Shown in pieces: positions 17,108 to 27,000 of a DNA stretch of 64,000 nt (the first letter of the stretch is position 1; each line of letters starts with the position of its first letter). The position numbers were made by a program, and so were the translations under genes. The stretch spans positions 1 through 64,000 of the forward strand of contig CAKTMC010000009.1 in NCBI GenBank assembly GCA_934573735.1, read 5' to 3'. This stretch comes from an uncultured Oscillospiraceae bacterium (GTDB lineage: Bacteria; Bacillota; Clostridia; Oscillospirales; Oscillospiraceae). The notes beneath the pieces are model-generated. The model was not told the origin of the DNA. It searched no databases and worked only from the letters and a program-made list of their open reading frames with translations.

Positions 17108-19096
17108 ATGAATAAAAATCTACAGAGACTGGCGGAGCCGGGCGGGAGACTGTATCTCATATTCCTCGTCCTGTTCGCGGCGGCGGCTCTGTTTTTCAAG
17201 CTGTACGAGCTGGCGGCGGCAGAGGGCGTTATCATACTCGTCCTGATGGTGTATTCCTTCTTCTCCCGGCGCAGGCGCGCAAAGCAGCTTGAGAGCTATA
17301 TTGAGTCCGTGACCTACGACACGGAAAACGCGAAGAACAACACTCTTATGAATTTCCCCCTGCCTATCGCCGCCTTCCGGCTGGACGATACGCGCATAAT
17401 CTGGGGCAACGAGATGTTCTTCACCATGAGCGGCAGCACCGGGACGCGGCTTGACGCAAGAGTCTCCGACCTCGTGCAGGGCTTCAACGGCAAGTGGCTT
17501 TTGGAGGGCAAGACCCAGTACCCGAGCCTGCTGAACGTAAACGGCCGCAAGTACCAGATACACGGCAATATCATCCGCTCCGAGGATGGGGACGATGATA
17601 ACGCCTTCATGGGCATCACCTACTGGGTGGACATGACGGAGTATGACGATATCCGCATGGAGTACGAAAACTCCCGCATCGTCGCCGGCGTCCTTGTCAT
17701 TGACAACATGGACGAGCTTGTGAAAAATCAGCCCGACCGCATCAAAAACGATATCCGCGACGCCATCGAGGACAAGCTCAACAAGTGGTGCGAGGATAAC
17801 AAGGCCATCATCCGCCGCTACGAGCGCGACAGATACCTCATCATGTTCGAGAGCCGCTGCCTTGAGCAGCTGAAGGCGGAGAAATTCTCCATCATTCAGG
17901 AGGTACATCAGGTCGAAAGCCCGACCGGGGTAAACGCCTCCATAAGCTTCGGCCTCGGCGTGGACGCGCCCTCGCTGAGTGAGGCGCTGCAATATGCGAC
18001 GGTTGCAATAGAGCTTGCGCTGTCCCGAGGCGGCGACCAGGCGGTGATAAAAAACCGGCTCAACTTTGAGTTCTTCGGCGGACGCGGCAGCGAGGTCGAA
18101 AAGCGCACAAAGGTCAAGTCCCGCGTCATGGCAAATACGCTTGCCGAGCTTGTGCGCGACTCCTCCAGAGTGCTGGTCATGGGGCATAAGTTTGCAGACC
18201 TTGACAGCGTGGGAAGCGCAGTCGGCGTGTGCGCCCTGGCAAGGCTTCTCGGGGTCCGCGCCAATATCGTCATCGACATGAACAAGAACTACGCCCTGCC
18301 GCTTATAAATATGGTTCGCCGCCAGCCGGAGTATCAGGACGCCTTTATCACTCCGCAGGAGGCGATGCTCAAGGCGGACGGACATACGCTGCTCGTCGTA
18401 GTAGATACAAACCGCCCCGAGCAGGTGGAGGACGCGGATCTTCTCATGGCCTGCAACCGTGTTGCGGTCATTGACCATCACCGTGTCGCCGCGACCTATA
18501 TCCACAACGCCGCTCTCGGCTTTATCGAGCCCTATGCCTCGTCCGTGAGCGAGCTTATAACCGAGGTTTTGCAGGAGGTCGTTGACCAAAACGACATACT
18601 CCGCTGCGAGGCCGAGGCGCTTTTGGCGGGCATAGTGCTTGATACCAAGAGCTTTACCCTGCGCACAGGAGAGCGCACCTTTGACGCCGCCGCCTATCTG
18701 CGCCGTGCCGGAGCGGATACGACAGACGTTAAAAAGCTACTCCAGACCGACATGGACGACACCGTTGCAAAGTACAAGATACTGCAAAGCGCAAAGCTCT
18801 ACCGCGACCTTGCCATCGCCGTGCAGGACAGCCCGCAAAACCGTGTTGTCGCGGCCTCGGCTGCCGATGAGCTTTTGAACATCTCGGGCGTGGATGCGTC
18901 CATAGTCGTAGCGCCGGACGGAAACGGCGGCTCCTTCGCCTCGGCGCGCTCCATAGGCGAGCTCAATGTGCAGCTCATCATGGAAAAGGTCGGCGGCGGC
19001 GGCAACAGAAGCGCTGCTGCGGCGCAGTTTGCCGGAACCGATGTGAATACGGCCGTAAAGAAGATATACGCGGCCATAGACGATTATCTGGGATAA
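17108..19096 (+). CDS. gdpP: Cyclic-di-AMP phosphodiesterase, GdpP family
   Basis: Membrane-bound DHH/DHHA1 phosphodiesterase degrading c-di-AMP. The 662 residues start with two membrane spans (about 12-60). Next come a PAS-like domain (about 75-170) and a degenerate GGDEF domain (about 175-310), then the DHH domain with GHKFADLDSVGSAVGV near 358 and DHHRVA near 455. A DHHA1 domain ends with GGGGNRSAAAAQF. The order gdpP-rplI-dnaB matches other Firmicutes and supports the call. GGAGGTG precedes the ATG. Confidence 0.95.
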   Translation: MNKNLQRLAEPGGRLYLIFLVLFAAAALFFKLYELAAAEGVIILVLMVYSFFSRRRRAKQLESYIESVTYDTENAKNNTLMNFPLPIAAFRLDDTRIIWGNEMFFTMSGSTGTRLDARVSDLVQGFNGKWLLEGKTQYPSLLNVNGRKYQIHGNIIRSEDGDDDNAFMGITYWVDMTEYDDIRMEYENSRIVAGVLVIDNMDELVKNQPDRIKNDIRDAIEDKLNKWCEDNKAIIRRYERDRYLIMFESRCLEQLKAEKFSIIQEVHQVESPTGVNASISFGLGVDAPSLSEALQYATVAIELALSRGGDQAVIKNRLNFEFFGGRGSEVEKRTKVKSRVMANTLAELVRDSSRVLVMGHKFADLDSVGSAVGVCALARLLGVRANIVIDMNKNYALPLINMVRRQPEYQDAFITPQEAMLKADGHTLLVVVDTNRPEQVEDADLLMACNRVAVIDHHRVAATYIHNAALGFIEPYASSVSELITEVLQEVVDQNDILRCEAEALLAGIVLDTKSFTLRTGERTFDAAAYLRRAGADTTDVKKLLQTDMDDTVAKYKILQSAKLYRDLAIAVQDSPQNRVVAASAADELLNISGVDASIVVAPDGNGGSFASARSIGELNVQLIMEKVGGGGNRSAAAAQFAGTDVNTAVKKIYAAIDDYLG

Positions 19097-19124
19097 TGGG
19101 ATAAGTAACAAGGAGGTATATATA

Positions 19125-19571
19125 ATGAAGGTTATTTTCAATGTTGACGTAAGAGGACAGGGCAAGAAGGGCGAGATGAAGGAGGTTTCCGACGGCTACG
19201 CGAGAAACTATCTTCTTCCCCGCAAGCTTGCTACCGAGGCCACTGCCGACAATATAAACGCCATGAAGCTCAAGGAAAAGGCGCGTCAGGCGCAGATAGC
19301 CCGCGAAAAGGCGCAGGCCGAGGAAAACGCAAAGAAGCTCGGCTCCGTGCAGGCGGTCATTCGTGCAAAGGCCGGCGCGGGCGGCAAGCTCTTCGGCGCT
19401 GTCACCTCTCAGGAGATAAGCGACGCTCTGCGTGAGCAGTTCGGCATCGAGATAGAGAAGAACAAGATAGTCCAGTCCGAGCCCATCAAGACCTTCGGCG
19501 CGTTCAGCGTCAAGGCAAAGCTCGGCTATGAGGTCAGCGGCACGATAAACGTGCTGGTAGTTGAGGCATAA
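19125..19571 (+). CDS. rplI: 50S ribosomal protein L9
   Basis: 148 residues in two globular domains joined by a long helix: the N-terminal MKVIFNVDVRGQGKKGEMKE with the conserved GYARNYLLPRKLA, and a C-terminal domain with GGKLFGAVTSQEIS. L9 bridges neighbouring ribosomes and restrains frameshifting. AAGGAGG precedes the ATG. It sits between gdpP and dnaB as usual. Confidence 0.97.
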   Translation: MKVIFNVDVRGQGKKGEMKEVSDGYARNYLLPRKLATEATADNINAMKLKEKARQAQIAREKAQAEENAKKLGSVQAVIRAKAGAGGKLFGAVTSQEISDALREQFGIEIEKNKIVQSEPIKTFGAFSVKAKLGYEVSGTINVLVVEA

Positions 19572-19598
19572 ACATTCTTTTTTCCGAGGTGAGTCAAG

Positions 19599-20945
19599 TT
19601 GGAGGAGCTGCTGGGCAGAAAAACGCCCCATTCCGCCCCCGCGGAGCAGGCCGTTATCGGCTCTATGCTCATCGACCCGAGGTGTGTGCCGGAGGTACTT
19701 GAAAAGCTAAAGGCGGACGAGTTTTATATAAAGCTCAACCGTGACATATATGAGACGATGTACTATATGTTCTCCTACGGGCAGACCATTGACCCCGTCA
19801 CCGTGCTCGACCAGATGAAGGTGCGCGGCGTGTATCAGGAGGACAACGAAAAGTATATCGCCGAGATAATGCGCATCACTCCCACCGCCGCAAACGTGCT
19901 TGAATACGCCGCCATCGTGCGTGACCGCGCCCTGCTGCGCCGTCTCGGTGAGACGGCGGACGAGATAAACAGCATGGTCTATGAGGGCTCCGGCGAGGCG
20001 GAGACAATGCTCGAGGCGGCGGAGCGCAAGATATACGCTCTGCGTCAGGGCAGAACCGTCGGCGGACTTATGCCGGTATCCATGGTCGTGCAGACCGTGT
20101 TCGACCAGCTCAGCGAGGCGGCAAGCTCCGGCAGCAGGATACCGGGTCTGTCCACAGGGCTTCCCGACCTTGATAATATGATACTCGGTCTTAATAAGTC
20201 CGAGCTCATACTCATTGCGGCGCGTCCCGGCATGGGTAAAACGAGTATAGCGCTCAACATCGCGCTGCACGTCGGCATGGTGCTCAAAAAGGCCATAGCC
20301 GTGTTCTCGCTGGAAATGTCGCGTGAGCAGCTCACCTCGCGTCTTTTGTCCCGCGCATCTCTCATCCCCTCGCAAAATCTTTTGACCGGTCAGCTCTCCG
20401 AGCAGCAGTGGCGCGACATTGCAGACGCCGCGCAGACGCTCAGCGCCTCCGACATCAGGATAGACGACAACCCCACCCTGACCGTTTCGGAGATGAACGC
20501 CCAATGCCGCCGTGTGCCCGACCTCGGGCTTGTGGTCATAGACTATTTGCAGCTCATGCAGTCGGCGGGCAGCGGACATTCATGGTCAAATGAGAGCCGC
20601 ACACAGGCGGTCAGCGATATAAGCCGTATGCTGAAGATAATGGCAAAGGAGCTCAACGTCCCGGTCATCTGCCTGTCGCAGCTCTCGCGTGCAAACGAGA
20701 GCCGTCAGGACAAGCGCCCCATGCTCTCGGACCTGCGCGAGTCCGGCGCCATCGAGCAGGATGCGGACGTTGTCATAGGTCTATACCGTGACGGGTATTA
20801 TAATAAGGAGTGCGAGAACCCGAACCTTGCCGAGGCCATAGTGCTCAAAAACCGCAAGGGCTCGACCGGCACCGTGGAGCTTTCATGGCTTCCGGAGTAC
20901 ACGAGCTTCGCCTCCGTTGAGAAGCGCCGCGACGATGAATACTAA
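19599..20945 (+). CDS. dnaB: Replicative DNA helicase
   Basis: Hexameric fork helicase. The 448 residues have the helical N-terminal domain (HSAPAEQAVIGSMLIDPRCV), the Walker A loop ARPGMGKTS near 207, the Walker B LGLVVIDYLQLMQ and the late motif QLSRANESRQDKRPMLSDLR. The start is TTG with GAGGTGAG upstream; no suitable ATG exists. The 3' end overlaps tilS by 11 bp. Confidence 0.97.
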   Translation: MEELLGRKTPHSAPAEQAVIGSMLIDPRCVPEVLEKLKADEFYIKLNRDIYETMYYMFSYGQTIDPVTVLDQMKVRGVYQEDNEKYIAEIMRITPTAANVLEYAAIVRDRALLRRLGETADEINSMVYEGSGEAETMLEAAERKIYALRQGRTVGGLMPVSMVVQTVFDQLSEAASSGSRIPGLSTGLPDLDNMILGLNKSELILIAARPGMGKTSIALNIALHVGMVLKKAIAVFSLEMSREQLTSRLLSRASLIPSQNLLTGQLSEQQWRDIADAAQTLSASDIRIDDNPTLTVSEMNAQCRRVPDLGLVVIDYLQLMQSAGSGHSWSNESRTQAVSDISRMLKIMAKELNVPVICLSQLSRANESRQDKRPMLSDLRESGAIEQDADVVIGLYRDGYYNKECENPNLAEAIVLKNRKGSTGTVELSWLPEYTSFASVEKRRDDEY

Positions 20946-22260
20946 GCTTCTGGAGAAATACGCCATGCTCCCGCCCGGCAGCCGCGTGCTCTGCGCCGTC
21001 TCCGGCGGGGCGGACTCGATGTGCCTGCTGCACTGGCTGTGGAGCAGCGCCGAGTCGCTTTCGATCAGCGTGTGCGCCGCGCATTTTGAGCATGGACTGC
21101 GCGGAGAGGAGTCTCTGCGCGACTGCGCCTTTGTCGAGGCCTTTTGCCGTGAGCGCGGCATAGAATGTGCCGTCGAGCATGGGGACGTGAATAAATTCGC
21201 TTCCGAAAAGGGCATGAGCACCGAGGAGGCGGCGCGTGAGCTGCGCTACGCTTTTCTTCACCGTGCGGCAAGGGAGCTTGGCTGTGATAAAATCGCCACC
21301 GCCCACAACGCGGGAGATAACGCCGAGACAATGCTCTTTAATCTTGCCCGCGGCACTGGCAGCGCGGGGCTACGCGGCATCCCGCCGGTGCGCGGGGAGA
21401 TAATCCGCCCGCTGCTCGGCACAAGCCGCAGCGAGATAGAAGCCTATCTCAGGCAGCAGGGCATAGCCCACGTCGAGGACAGCACTAATGAGAGCGACAA
21501 CTACAGCCGCAATCTCATCCGCCATCACGTCTGTCCCACGCTGCGCCGCATAAATCACGAGCTTGACGCCGCCATGCTCCGCACGGCGGAGCTTTTGCGT
21601 GAGGATGAGGCCTGCCTCGATAGTCTCGCCGAGAGCTTTATCAAGGATAATATCAGTAAGGGCAGTCTGCCGATGGATAAGCTGAGAGACTTGCCGAGGG
21701 CGCTTTCCTCGCGTGTGCTTCGCCGGATGTGCCCCGAGCGCCTGAGCGCCGTCCATGTCGAGGCGCTGACCTCGCTGCTCTACGGTGAGGGACTCGGCTA
21801 TGCCGACCTTCCCGGTCTGCGTGTGCGCCGCGAGGGAGGCAGGCTCTGGTTTACGTCAGAGGAAAAGACGGTAAAAATACCGGAAAGGCGGCTCATTCCC
21901 GGCACTGAGCTGGAGATACCCGAGGCGGGGATAAAAATAATTCCCTCTTTAACGGTTTACTCGCAAGAAATTAACATCCCGTTAAAAACTTATTGCTTTA
22001 AATATGAGAATATATGTGGTGCCGTCGTCTGCTCCGGCCGCCGTGAGGGAGACCGGATGCGTCCGCGCGGCAGAGGCTGCACAAAAAAGCTAAAGGCGCT
22101 GTTTGCCGAGGCGGGTATGAGCGCCCGTGAGCGTGAGAGCGCCGTGATACTGCGGGACGATAAGGGCATTATGGCCGTGCTCGGTCTTGCCCCCGATGAG
22201 CGTTTTACCCCGAAAATCGGGGATAAAATATTGAGGATAGAAATAGAAACAGGGAGATAA
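20935..22260 (+). CDS. tilS: tRNA(Ile)-lysidine synthase
   Basis: Converts C34 of the CAU anticodon of an isoleucine tRNA into lysidine. The 441 residues include the PP-loop SGGADSM near 23-29, HNAGDNAETMLFNLARGTG, the TilS N-terminal catalytic core and a C-terminal RNA-binding domain (VVCSGRREGDRMRPRGRGCT). I place the start at MNTKLLEKY, inside the dnaB end. An earlier in-frame ATG (six codons) is possible. Followed closely by hpt, as in Bacillus. Confidence 0.95.
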   Translation: MNTKLLEKYAMLPPGSRVLCAVSGGADSMCLLHWLWSSAESLSISVCAAHFEHGLRGEESLRDCAFVEAFCRERGIECAVEHGDVNKFASEKGMSTEEAARELRYAFLHRAARELGCDKIATAHNAGDNAETMLFNLARGTGSAGLRGIPPVRGEIIRPLLGTSRSEIEAYLRQQGIAHVEDSTNESDNYSRNLIRHHVCPTLRRINHELDAAMLRTAELLREDEACLDSLAESFIKDNISKGSLPMDKLRDLPRALSSRVLRRMCPERLSAVHVEALTSLLYGEGLGYADLPGLRVRREGGRLWFTSEEKTVKIPERRLIPGTELEIPEAGIKIIPSLTVYSQEINIPLKTYCFKYENICGAVVCSGRREGDRMRPRGRGCTKKLKALFAEAGMSARERESAVILRDDKGIMAVLGLAPDERFTPKIGDKILRIEIETGR

Positions 22261-22268
22261 TAAAACCT

Positions 22269-22802
22269 ATGCAAAAAGATATTGAAGGCGTTCTGATAAG
22301 CGAAGCTGAGATAGAGCGTCACGTTGCGGAGATAGGCCGCCGCATTTCGGCTGATTTTGAGGGCAAGGACCCGATTTTTGTCGGCGTTTTGAAGGGCTGC
22401 TTTATTTTTATGGCTGACCTTATGCGCCACGTGACGATAAACTGCTCTATGGACTTTATGTCCGTTTCCTCCTATAACGGCACCAGCTCCACCGGCGCCG
22501 TCAAGATAAACAAGGATCTCAGCGAGAATATCGAGGGTCGCCACCTGATACTGGTCGAGGACATTCTGGACTCCGGCGTCACGCTCAACTATCTGAAGAA
22601 TTACCTTTCCGTCAGAAAGCCTGCGTCCATCACCATCGCCACTCTCATGGATAAGCCCGCGCGCCGCAAGGCCGACATCTATGCGGACTACTCTTGCTTT
22701 GAAATTCCCGATGCATTTGTGGTCGGCTACGGCCTTGACTATAATGAGCGCTACCGCAACCTGCCGTATATCGGCATTCTTAAACCCGAAATATATTCAT
22801 GA
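22269..22802 (+). CDS. hpt: Hypoxanthine-guanine phosphoribosyltransferase
   Basis: Purine salvage enzyme transferring PRPP to hypoxanthine or guanine. The 177 residues contain the PRPP motif LILVEDILDSGVTL, the flexible loop MSVSSYNGTSSTG and the base-binding end VVGYGLDYNERYRNLPYIG. The tilS-hpt-ftsH order is the standard Firmicutes arrangement, and HPT is often said to cooperate with TilS regulation there. Confidence 0.96.
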   Translation: MQKDIEGVLISEAEIERHVAEIGRRISADFEGKDPIFVGVLKGCFIFMADLMRHVTINCSMDFMSVSSYNGTSSTGAVKINKDLSENIEGRHLILVEDILDSGVTLNYLKNYLSVRKPASITIATLMDKPARRKADIYADYSCFEIPDAFVVGYGLDYNERYRNLPYIGILKPEIYS

Positions 22803-22833
22803 GCACGGCTTGTGAAAAGGATGTGACTGACGT

Positions 22834-24948
22834 TTGAAACCTAACCGCAACAGAACAAGAGACCTCGGCTTCTATGTGATAATGATAGTGATTTTTATCG
22901 CCGTCATTCTCTCGTTTACAAACGATACGCAGAGTAAGGCTCTTAAATATTCAGACCTTGTGGAGCTTTTCACCGAGGAACGGGTGCAGTCCTTTGAACT
23001 TAAGGGCAACCAGATAAGCATGAAGGTACGCCCCGCGACCGAAGGCGAAAAGACCGACGGTGAAAAGACCGAAAGCGCCGAGGGGGATACCATAAGCGCG
23101 CTTCTTGCAAATACCCCCGAGAACAAGGACGGCACAAAGACCCTGCGCTGCAAGGTATATAGCTTCTCCGTCTTTTATGAGGACTTCAAGGAGCTTATAT
23201 GGCAGCAGAAGGTTGACGGCATCATTGAGGACTATAACTATACCGAGGGCTCCTCTCTGCCCCTCTTCCTCACGAGCTTCCTGCCTTATATTCTTATAAT
23301 AGTCGTTTCCATGGCCGCATGGTATTTCATCATGAAGAAGGCCGGCAGCGGCGACATGACCAGCGGCATCTCCAAGTTCAGCAAGGCGCGCACCAGACTC
23401 GGCGCGGACGAGAAGGACAAAAAGACCTTTGCCGACGTTGCGGGCTGCGACGAGGAGAAGGAGGATCTTGCCGAGATAGTCGATTTCCTGCGTGACCCGA
23501 AGGCATATACGAATATGGGTGCGCGCATCCCCAAGGGCGTGCTGCTCGTAGGCCCTCCGGGAACCGGTAAGACCCTGCTTGCAAAGGCAGTCGCGGGCGA
23601 GGCGGGAGTGCAGTTCCTTTCCATCTCCGGCTCCGATTTTGTTGAAATGTATGTCGGCGTCGGCGCGGGACGTGTGCGCGACCTCTTTGAGCAGGCCAAG
23701 AAGGCAGCCCCGGCGATAGTATTTATCGACGAGATCGACGCTGTCGGCCGTCAGCGCGGCAGTGGTCTCGGCGGCGGTCACGATGAGCGTGAGCAGACGC
23801 TGAACCAGCTTCTTGTCGAGATGGACGGCTTTGGCCGCAACGAGGGCGTTATCGTCATGGCGGCGACAAACCGTGCGGATATCCTGGATAACGCGCTGCT
23901 GCGTCCCGGCCGCTTTGACCGTCAGATATACGTCGGGCTCCCCGATGTCAAGGGACGAGAGGCAATACTGAAGATACACGCGCGCGGAAAGCCGCTGGCA
24001 GAGGATGTGAGCCTCAATTCCGTTGCAAAGGGCACTCCCGGCTTCTCGGGAGCCGACCTTGAAAACCTTATGAACGAGGCCGCGCTTCTTGCCGTTCGCC
24101 GCCGCCATAGATTTATCGCCATGGCGGACGTGGATGAGGCCATACTCAAGGTTCAGATGGGGCCGGAGAAGAAGAGCCGTAAGATGAGCGACAAGGCGCG
24201 CCGCCTGACCGCATACCACGAGTCCGGTCACGCCGTCGTCTCCAAGTTCCTTACCCATACCGACCCCGTTCACTATATCACGATAATCCCGCGCGGCGGA
24301 GCGGGCGGCTTTACACTTTACCGTCCCGACGAGGATTATGAGAACTTTACCTCAAAGTCTCAGATGTTTGAGCGCATAGTCACCGCACTCGGCGGACGCA
24401 TGGCGGAAAAGCTCTTCCTTGAGGACATCTCCACCGGCGCCTCCGGGGACATTCAGCAGGCAAGCTCCCTTGCCCGCAGTATGGTCATGCGCTACGGCAT
24501 GAGCGACCGTCTCGGTCCCATACTCTATGACAGCTCCGAGCACAGCATCTTCATCGGCCGCGACTTCGGTCAGACCAAGAGCTATTCCGAGGAGACCGCC
24601 GCGATTATCGACGAGGAGGTCAAGCGCATATTTGACGAGGCAAGCAAGCTTTGTAAGGATATACTCACCGAGCACAGCGAGGAGCTTACCGCCATCGCCG
24701 AGTATCTGCTCGTAAACGAAACGATGGAGGCGGAGGAGTTTGCATACTACTTCGAGCACCACGAGTTCATGCCCGAGTCGATGAAGGCGGCGAAGGACGT
24801 CGTTCAGGATGCTACGATAGAGCGTCCCGCGCGCAAGATTTCCATGATAGACGGCTACGCAGAGGAAAAGGCCGCAAGGGAAAAAGCGGAGCAGGAGAAA
24901 TCCGAGCAGGAAAAGTCCGATGACGCGCCGCAGGAGCCCAAGGAATAA
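22834..24948 (+). CDS. ftsH: ATP-dependent zinc metalloprotease FtsH
   Basis: Membrane-anchored AAA+ protease for membrane and regulatory protein turnover. The 704 residues have two membrane spans (about 10-28 and 147-167) flanking an extracellular domain. Walker A GPPGTGKT lies near 241, Walker B IVFIDEIDAVGRQR, the second region of homology TNRADILDNALLRPGRFDR, and the zinc motif HESGH near 463. The Glu/Lys-rich tail is ordinary. It starts at TTG. A terminator follows 12 bp after the stop. Confidence 0.97.
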   Translation: MKPNRNRTRDLGFYVIMIVIFIAVILSFTNDTQSKALKYSDLVELFTEERVQSFELKGNQISMKVRPATEGEKTDGEKTESAEGDTISALLANTPENKDGTKTLRCKVYSFSVFYEDFKELIWQQKVDGIIEDYNYTEGSSLPLFLTSFLPYILIIVVSMAAWYFIMKKAGSGDMTSGISKFSKARTRLGADEKDKKTFADVAGCDEEKEDLAEIVDFLRDPKAYTNMGARIPKGVLLVGPPGTGKTLLAKAVAGEAGVQFLSISGSDFVEMYVGVGAGRVRDLFEQAKKAAPAIVFIDEIDAVGRQRGSGLGGGHDEREQTLNQLLVEMDGFGRNEGVIVMAATNRADILDNALLRPGRFDRQIYVGLPDVKGREAILKIHARGKPLAEDVSLNSVAKGTPGFSGADLENLMNEAALLAVRRRHRFIAMADVDEAILKVQMGPEKKSRKMSDKARRLTAYHESGHAVVSKFLTHTDPVHYITIIPRGGAGGFTLYRPDEDYENFTSKSQMFERIVTALGGRMAEKLFLEDISTGASGDIQQASSLARSMVMRYGMSDRLGPILYDSSEHSIFIGRDFGQTKSYSEETAAIIDEEVKRIFDEASKLCKDILTEHSEELTAIAEYLLVNETMEAEEFAYYFEHHEFMPESMKAAKDVVQDATIERPARKISMIDGYAEEKAAREKAEQEKSEQEKSDDAPQEPKE

Positions 24949-24960
24949 TATATTATCTCT

Positions 24961-25000
24961 CAGAACACAGGATTGCAGCTGCAGTCCTGTGTTCTGTTTC
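24961..25000 (+). terminator. Terminator of the gdpP-ftsH operon
   Basis: A near-perfect palindrome with outer arms CAGAACACAGG and CCTGTGTTCTG, an inner TGCAGCTGCA core and a following TTT. Confidence 0.85.
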
Positions 25001-25207
25001 ATCGGGTATTTTGATTATATAAAAATACTGCCACACCGGAAAAATCCGGAGCTATAAAAACCTTTGAGCGGATTTTTATTGTAATTTATATGGAAACCGC
25101 CCGCTTGCGCTGCTTTGAATACCCCTCAATAAACGATGTGCTTTTGGCACTTTTTACTATATCGAGACTCCTGATATGTTAATTTTGCGCTAAATAACAT
25201 AAAAACG

Positions 25208-25236
25208 TTGACAAATTTTTGTTAAGATAATATAAT
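25208..25236 (+). promoter_or_regulatory. Consensus sigma-A promoter for tctCBA
   Basis: TTGACA and TATAAT are both perfect matches and are separated by exactly 17 bp. The expected transcript start lies about 45 bp before the tctC start codon, leaving a short leader with AGGAGG. This is the best promoter in the window and predicts strong constitutive potential unless a repressor acts on it. Confidence 0.9.
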
Positions 25237-25286
25237 GTTTCTGCCAAAAAAATATGGCAGAAATTATTCAGGAGGAAAAAGTAAAA

Positions 25287-26306
25287 ATGAAAAAGTTTTT
25301 TGCACTGATTCTTGCCCTGTGCATGGTTTTCGCACTGTGCGCCTGCGGTGAGTCTGCTCCCAAGCAGGACACCCCCGCAGTCGAGGAAAGCTCTGCTCCC
25401 GCAGTCGAGGAGAGCGCCGCTCCCGAGGCTACCGGCTGGGCTCCCAACGGCCCCGTGACCATGATAGTCTCCTACAAGGCCGGCAGCGGCACCGACAATA
25501 CCGCTCGTATTCTCGCAAAGTACGCCGAGAAGTACCTTGGTCAGACCATCGTTATCGAGAACGTTGACGGCGGCTCCGGCTCCATCGGCTGGTCTCAGCT
25601 TGCAGCGGCAGATCCCGACGGCATGACCATCGGCTTCATGAACCTGCCCAACTTCAACAGCTCCATCGTTAAGGAGCTCGGCACCTACACCACCGCAGAC
25701 TTCGCAGCGATCTGCAACCACGTCACCGAGACCTCTCTGGTCATCTGCCGCGCTGACGAGACTCGCTTTGACGACATCGAGGGTCTTGTAGCATACGCCA
25801 AGGAGAACGACACCGTTGCCTCCACCAACGGTCCTCAGGCCTCCAACCACATCGGCGCACAGGCCTTTGCAAATTCCGCAGGCTTTAAGTACACCGACGT
25901 CCCCCAGGGCAACACCGCTGACGAGATTCTGTCTCTGCTGGGCGGCGAGGCTGACTGGTGCGTAGTCAAGGCTGCCGATATCGTCGGCCGTACCGATGTT
26001 AAGGTTCTTGCCGTATTCTCCGCAGAGCGTCTGGCTGAGTACCCCGACGTCCCGACTCTGGGCGAAAAGGGCTTCTATGACAAGTGGCTCGGCTCCTCTC
26101 GCTGCATCGTCGCTCCCGCGGGCGTAAGCGAGGAGGTCATCAAGTTCTACGAGAACGCCTTCAAGCAGGCTATGGAGGATCCTGATTACCTCGCAGCAGC
26201 CTCCGAGTTTGCAACCGATTTCAAGGATGCAGCCACCACCGCAGCTCTCATCGAGGAGCAGCAGGTATTCACCGAGGGTCTGGCCTCCGGCTTCTGGTAC
26301 GAATAA
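25287..26306 (+). CDS. tctC: Tripartite tricarboxylate transporter substrate-binding lipoprotein
   Basis: 339-residue extracytoplasmic binding protein of the TctC/Bug family. The lipoprotein signal KKFFALILALCMVFALCAC ends at the lipid-modified Cys, followed by a Pro/Ala/Glu linker. The mature domain has the family features GPVTMIVSYKAGSGTDNTAR and the SIGWSQLAAADPDG loop. Bug proteins bind carboxylates such as citrate or aromatic acids; the ligand here is unknown. The ATG lies ten bases after GGAGG; a longer upstream reading is rejected because it would bury the signal peptide. Codon choice resembles that of the ribosomal genes, which suggests high expression. Confidence 0.9.
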   Translation: MKKFFALILALCMVFALCACGESAPKQDTPAVEESSAPAVEESAAPEATGWAPNGPVTMIVSYKAGSGTDNTARILAKYAEKYLGQTIVIENVDGGSGSIGWSQLAAADPDGMTIGFMNLPNFNSSIVKELGTYTTADFAAICNHVTETSLVICRADETRFDDIEGLVAYAKENDTVASTNGPQASNHIGAQAFANSAGFKYTDVPQGNTADEILSLLGGEADWCVVKAADIVGRTDVKVLAVFSAERLAEYPDVPTLGEKGFYDKWLGSSRCIVAPAGVSEEVIKFYENAFKQAMEDPDYLAAASEFATDFKDAATTAALIEEQQVFTEGLASGFWYE

Positions 26307-26334
26307 TCACTTGACACAGCATTTCCCGACATAA

Positions 26335-26362
26335 AAAGGGCGGGGTCAAACCCGCCCTTTCT
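26335..26362 (+). terminator. Internal terminator between tctC and tctB
   Basis: The stem AAAGGGCGGG/CCCGCCCTTT has a short TCAAAC-type loop and is followed by a C/T-rich tract. Partial readthrough would yield much more binding protein than permease, as is common in binding-protein-dependent operons. Confidence 0.85.
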
Positions 26363-26536
26363 CTATCAAAATTTTTGGGCGGCGGTTTATTGTATTTGAG
26401 GCGGGGCTTGCCCACCTCGAGCTACCCCGCTGCTCTGCAATATGGATGCGGCAAAGGGTACTTGCCTTTGCCAGGCTGACATAGCAAAAAAATCCCGTGC
26501 GTATTCGATTTTTCGATTTATAGGAGGGAATGTCCC

Positions 26537-26986
26537 TTGAAAATGAAGAAAACCGATATAGGTGTCGTAGCGTTCATGTACGCCGTCTGCGCGTTCTTCT
26601 ACGTCTACAGCTTCAAGCTCTCTGCCTCGAGCAAGACCTATCCCACATTCACGATAGCTCTGCTCTTCGGCCTTACGACCCTGTATCTTGTCCAGATGAT
26701 AATTGCCGCGCGCAAGTTCGGCGTGGAAAGCGGCGCTGACGAGGTTTTTGCCGGCTTCAAGCCCATGCAGTTCTTCGTTTCGCTCGCCCTTACTGTTGTA
26801 TATTTCTTCATGATGAAGTATATAGGCTTCTTCACCGCAACGATTGTTTTCATGATAGCCTCGCTTTTGTACCTCAAGGTGCGCCCCGTGCCCATGATAA
26901 TCACCGTTGTTGCGATGAATCTGCTCATCTACTTGGCCTTCGTGAAGTTTCTCGGCGTCAGGCTGCCCTCCGGGCTGCTGTTCTGA
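26537..26986 (+). CDS. tctB: Tripartite tricarboxylate transporter small membrane subunit
   Basis: 149 residues with four predicted spans (about 8-24, 35-55, 75-95 and 100-135) and a charged loop, the TctB layout. The start is taken at TTG, eight bases from AGGAGGG; an ATG two codons later has a spacing of 14. It lies 14 bp before tctA and together they form the permease. Confidence 0.85.
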   Translation: MKMKKTDIGVVAFMYAVCAFFYVYSFKLSASSKTYPTFTIALLFGLTTLYLVQMIIAARKFGVESGADEVFAGFKPMQFFVSLALTVVYFFMMKYIGFFTATIVFMIASLLYLKVRPVPMIITVVAMNLLIYLAFVKFLGVRLPSGLLF

Positions 26987-27000
26987 GGAGGGTATAAATT

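Larger units (their letters stand above)
24949..25286. other. Intergenic region upstream of tctC
   Basis: 338 bp without a gene. It starts with the ftsH terminator and continues with AT-rich sequence including a small AAAAATCCG/CGGATTTTT inverted pair near 25039-25078. It ends with a consensus promoter and the AGGAGG ribosome-binding site of tctC. Confidence 0.7.
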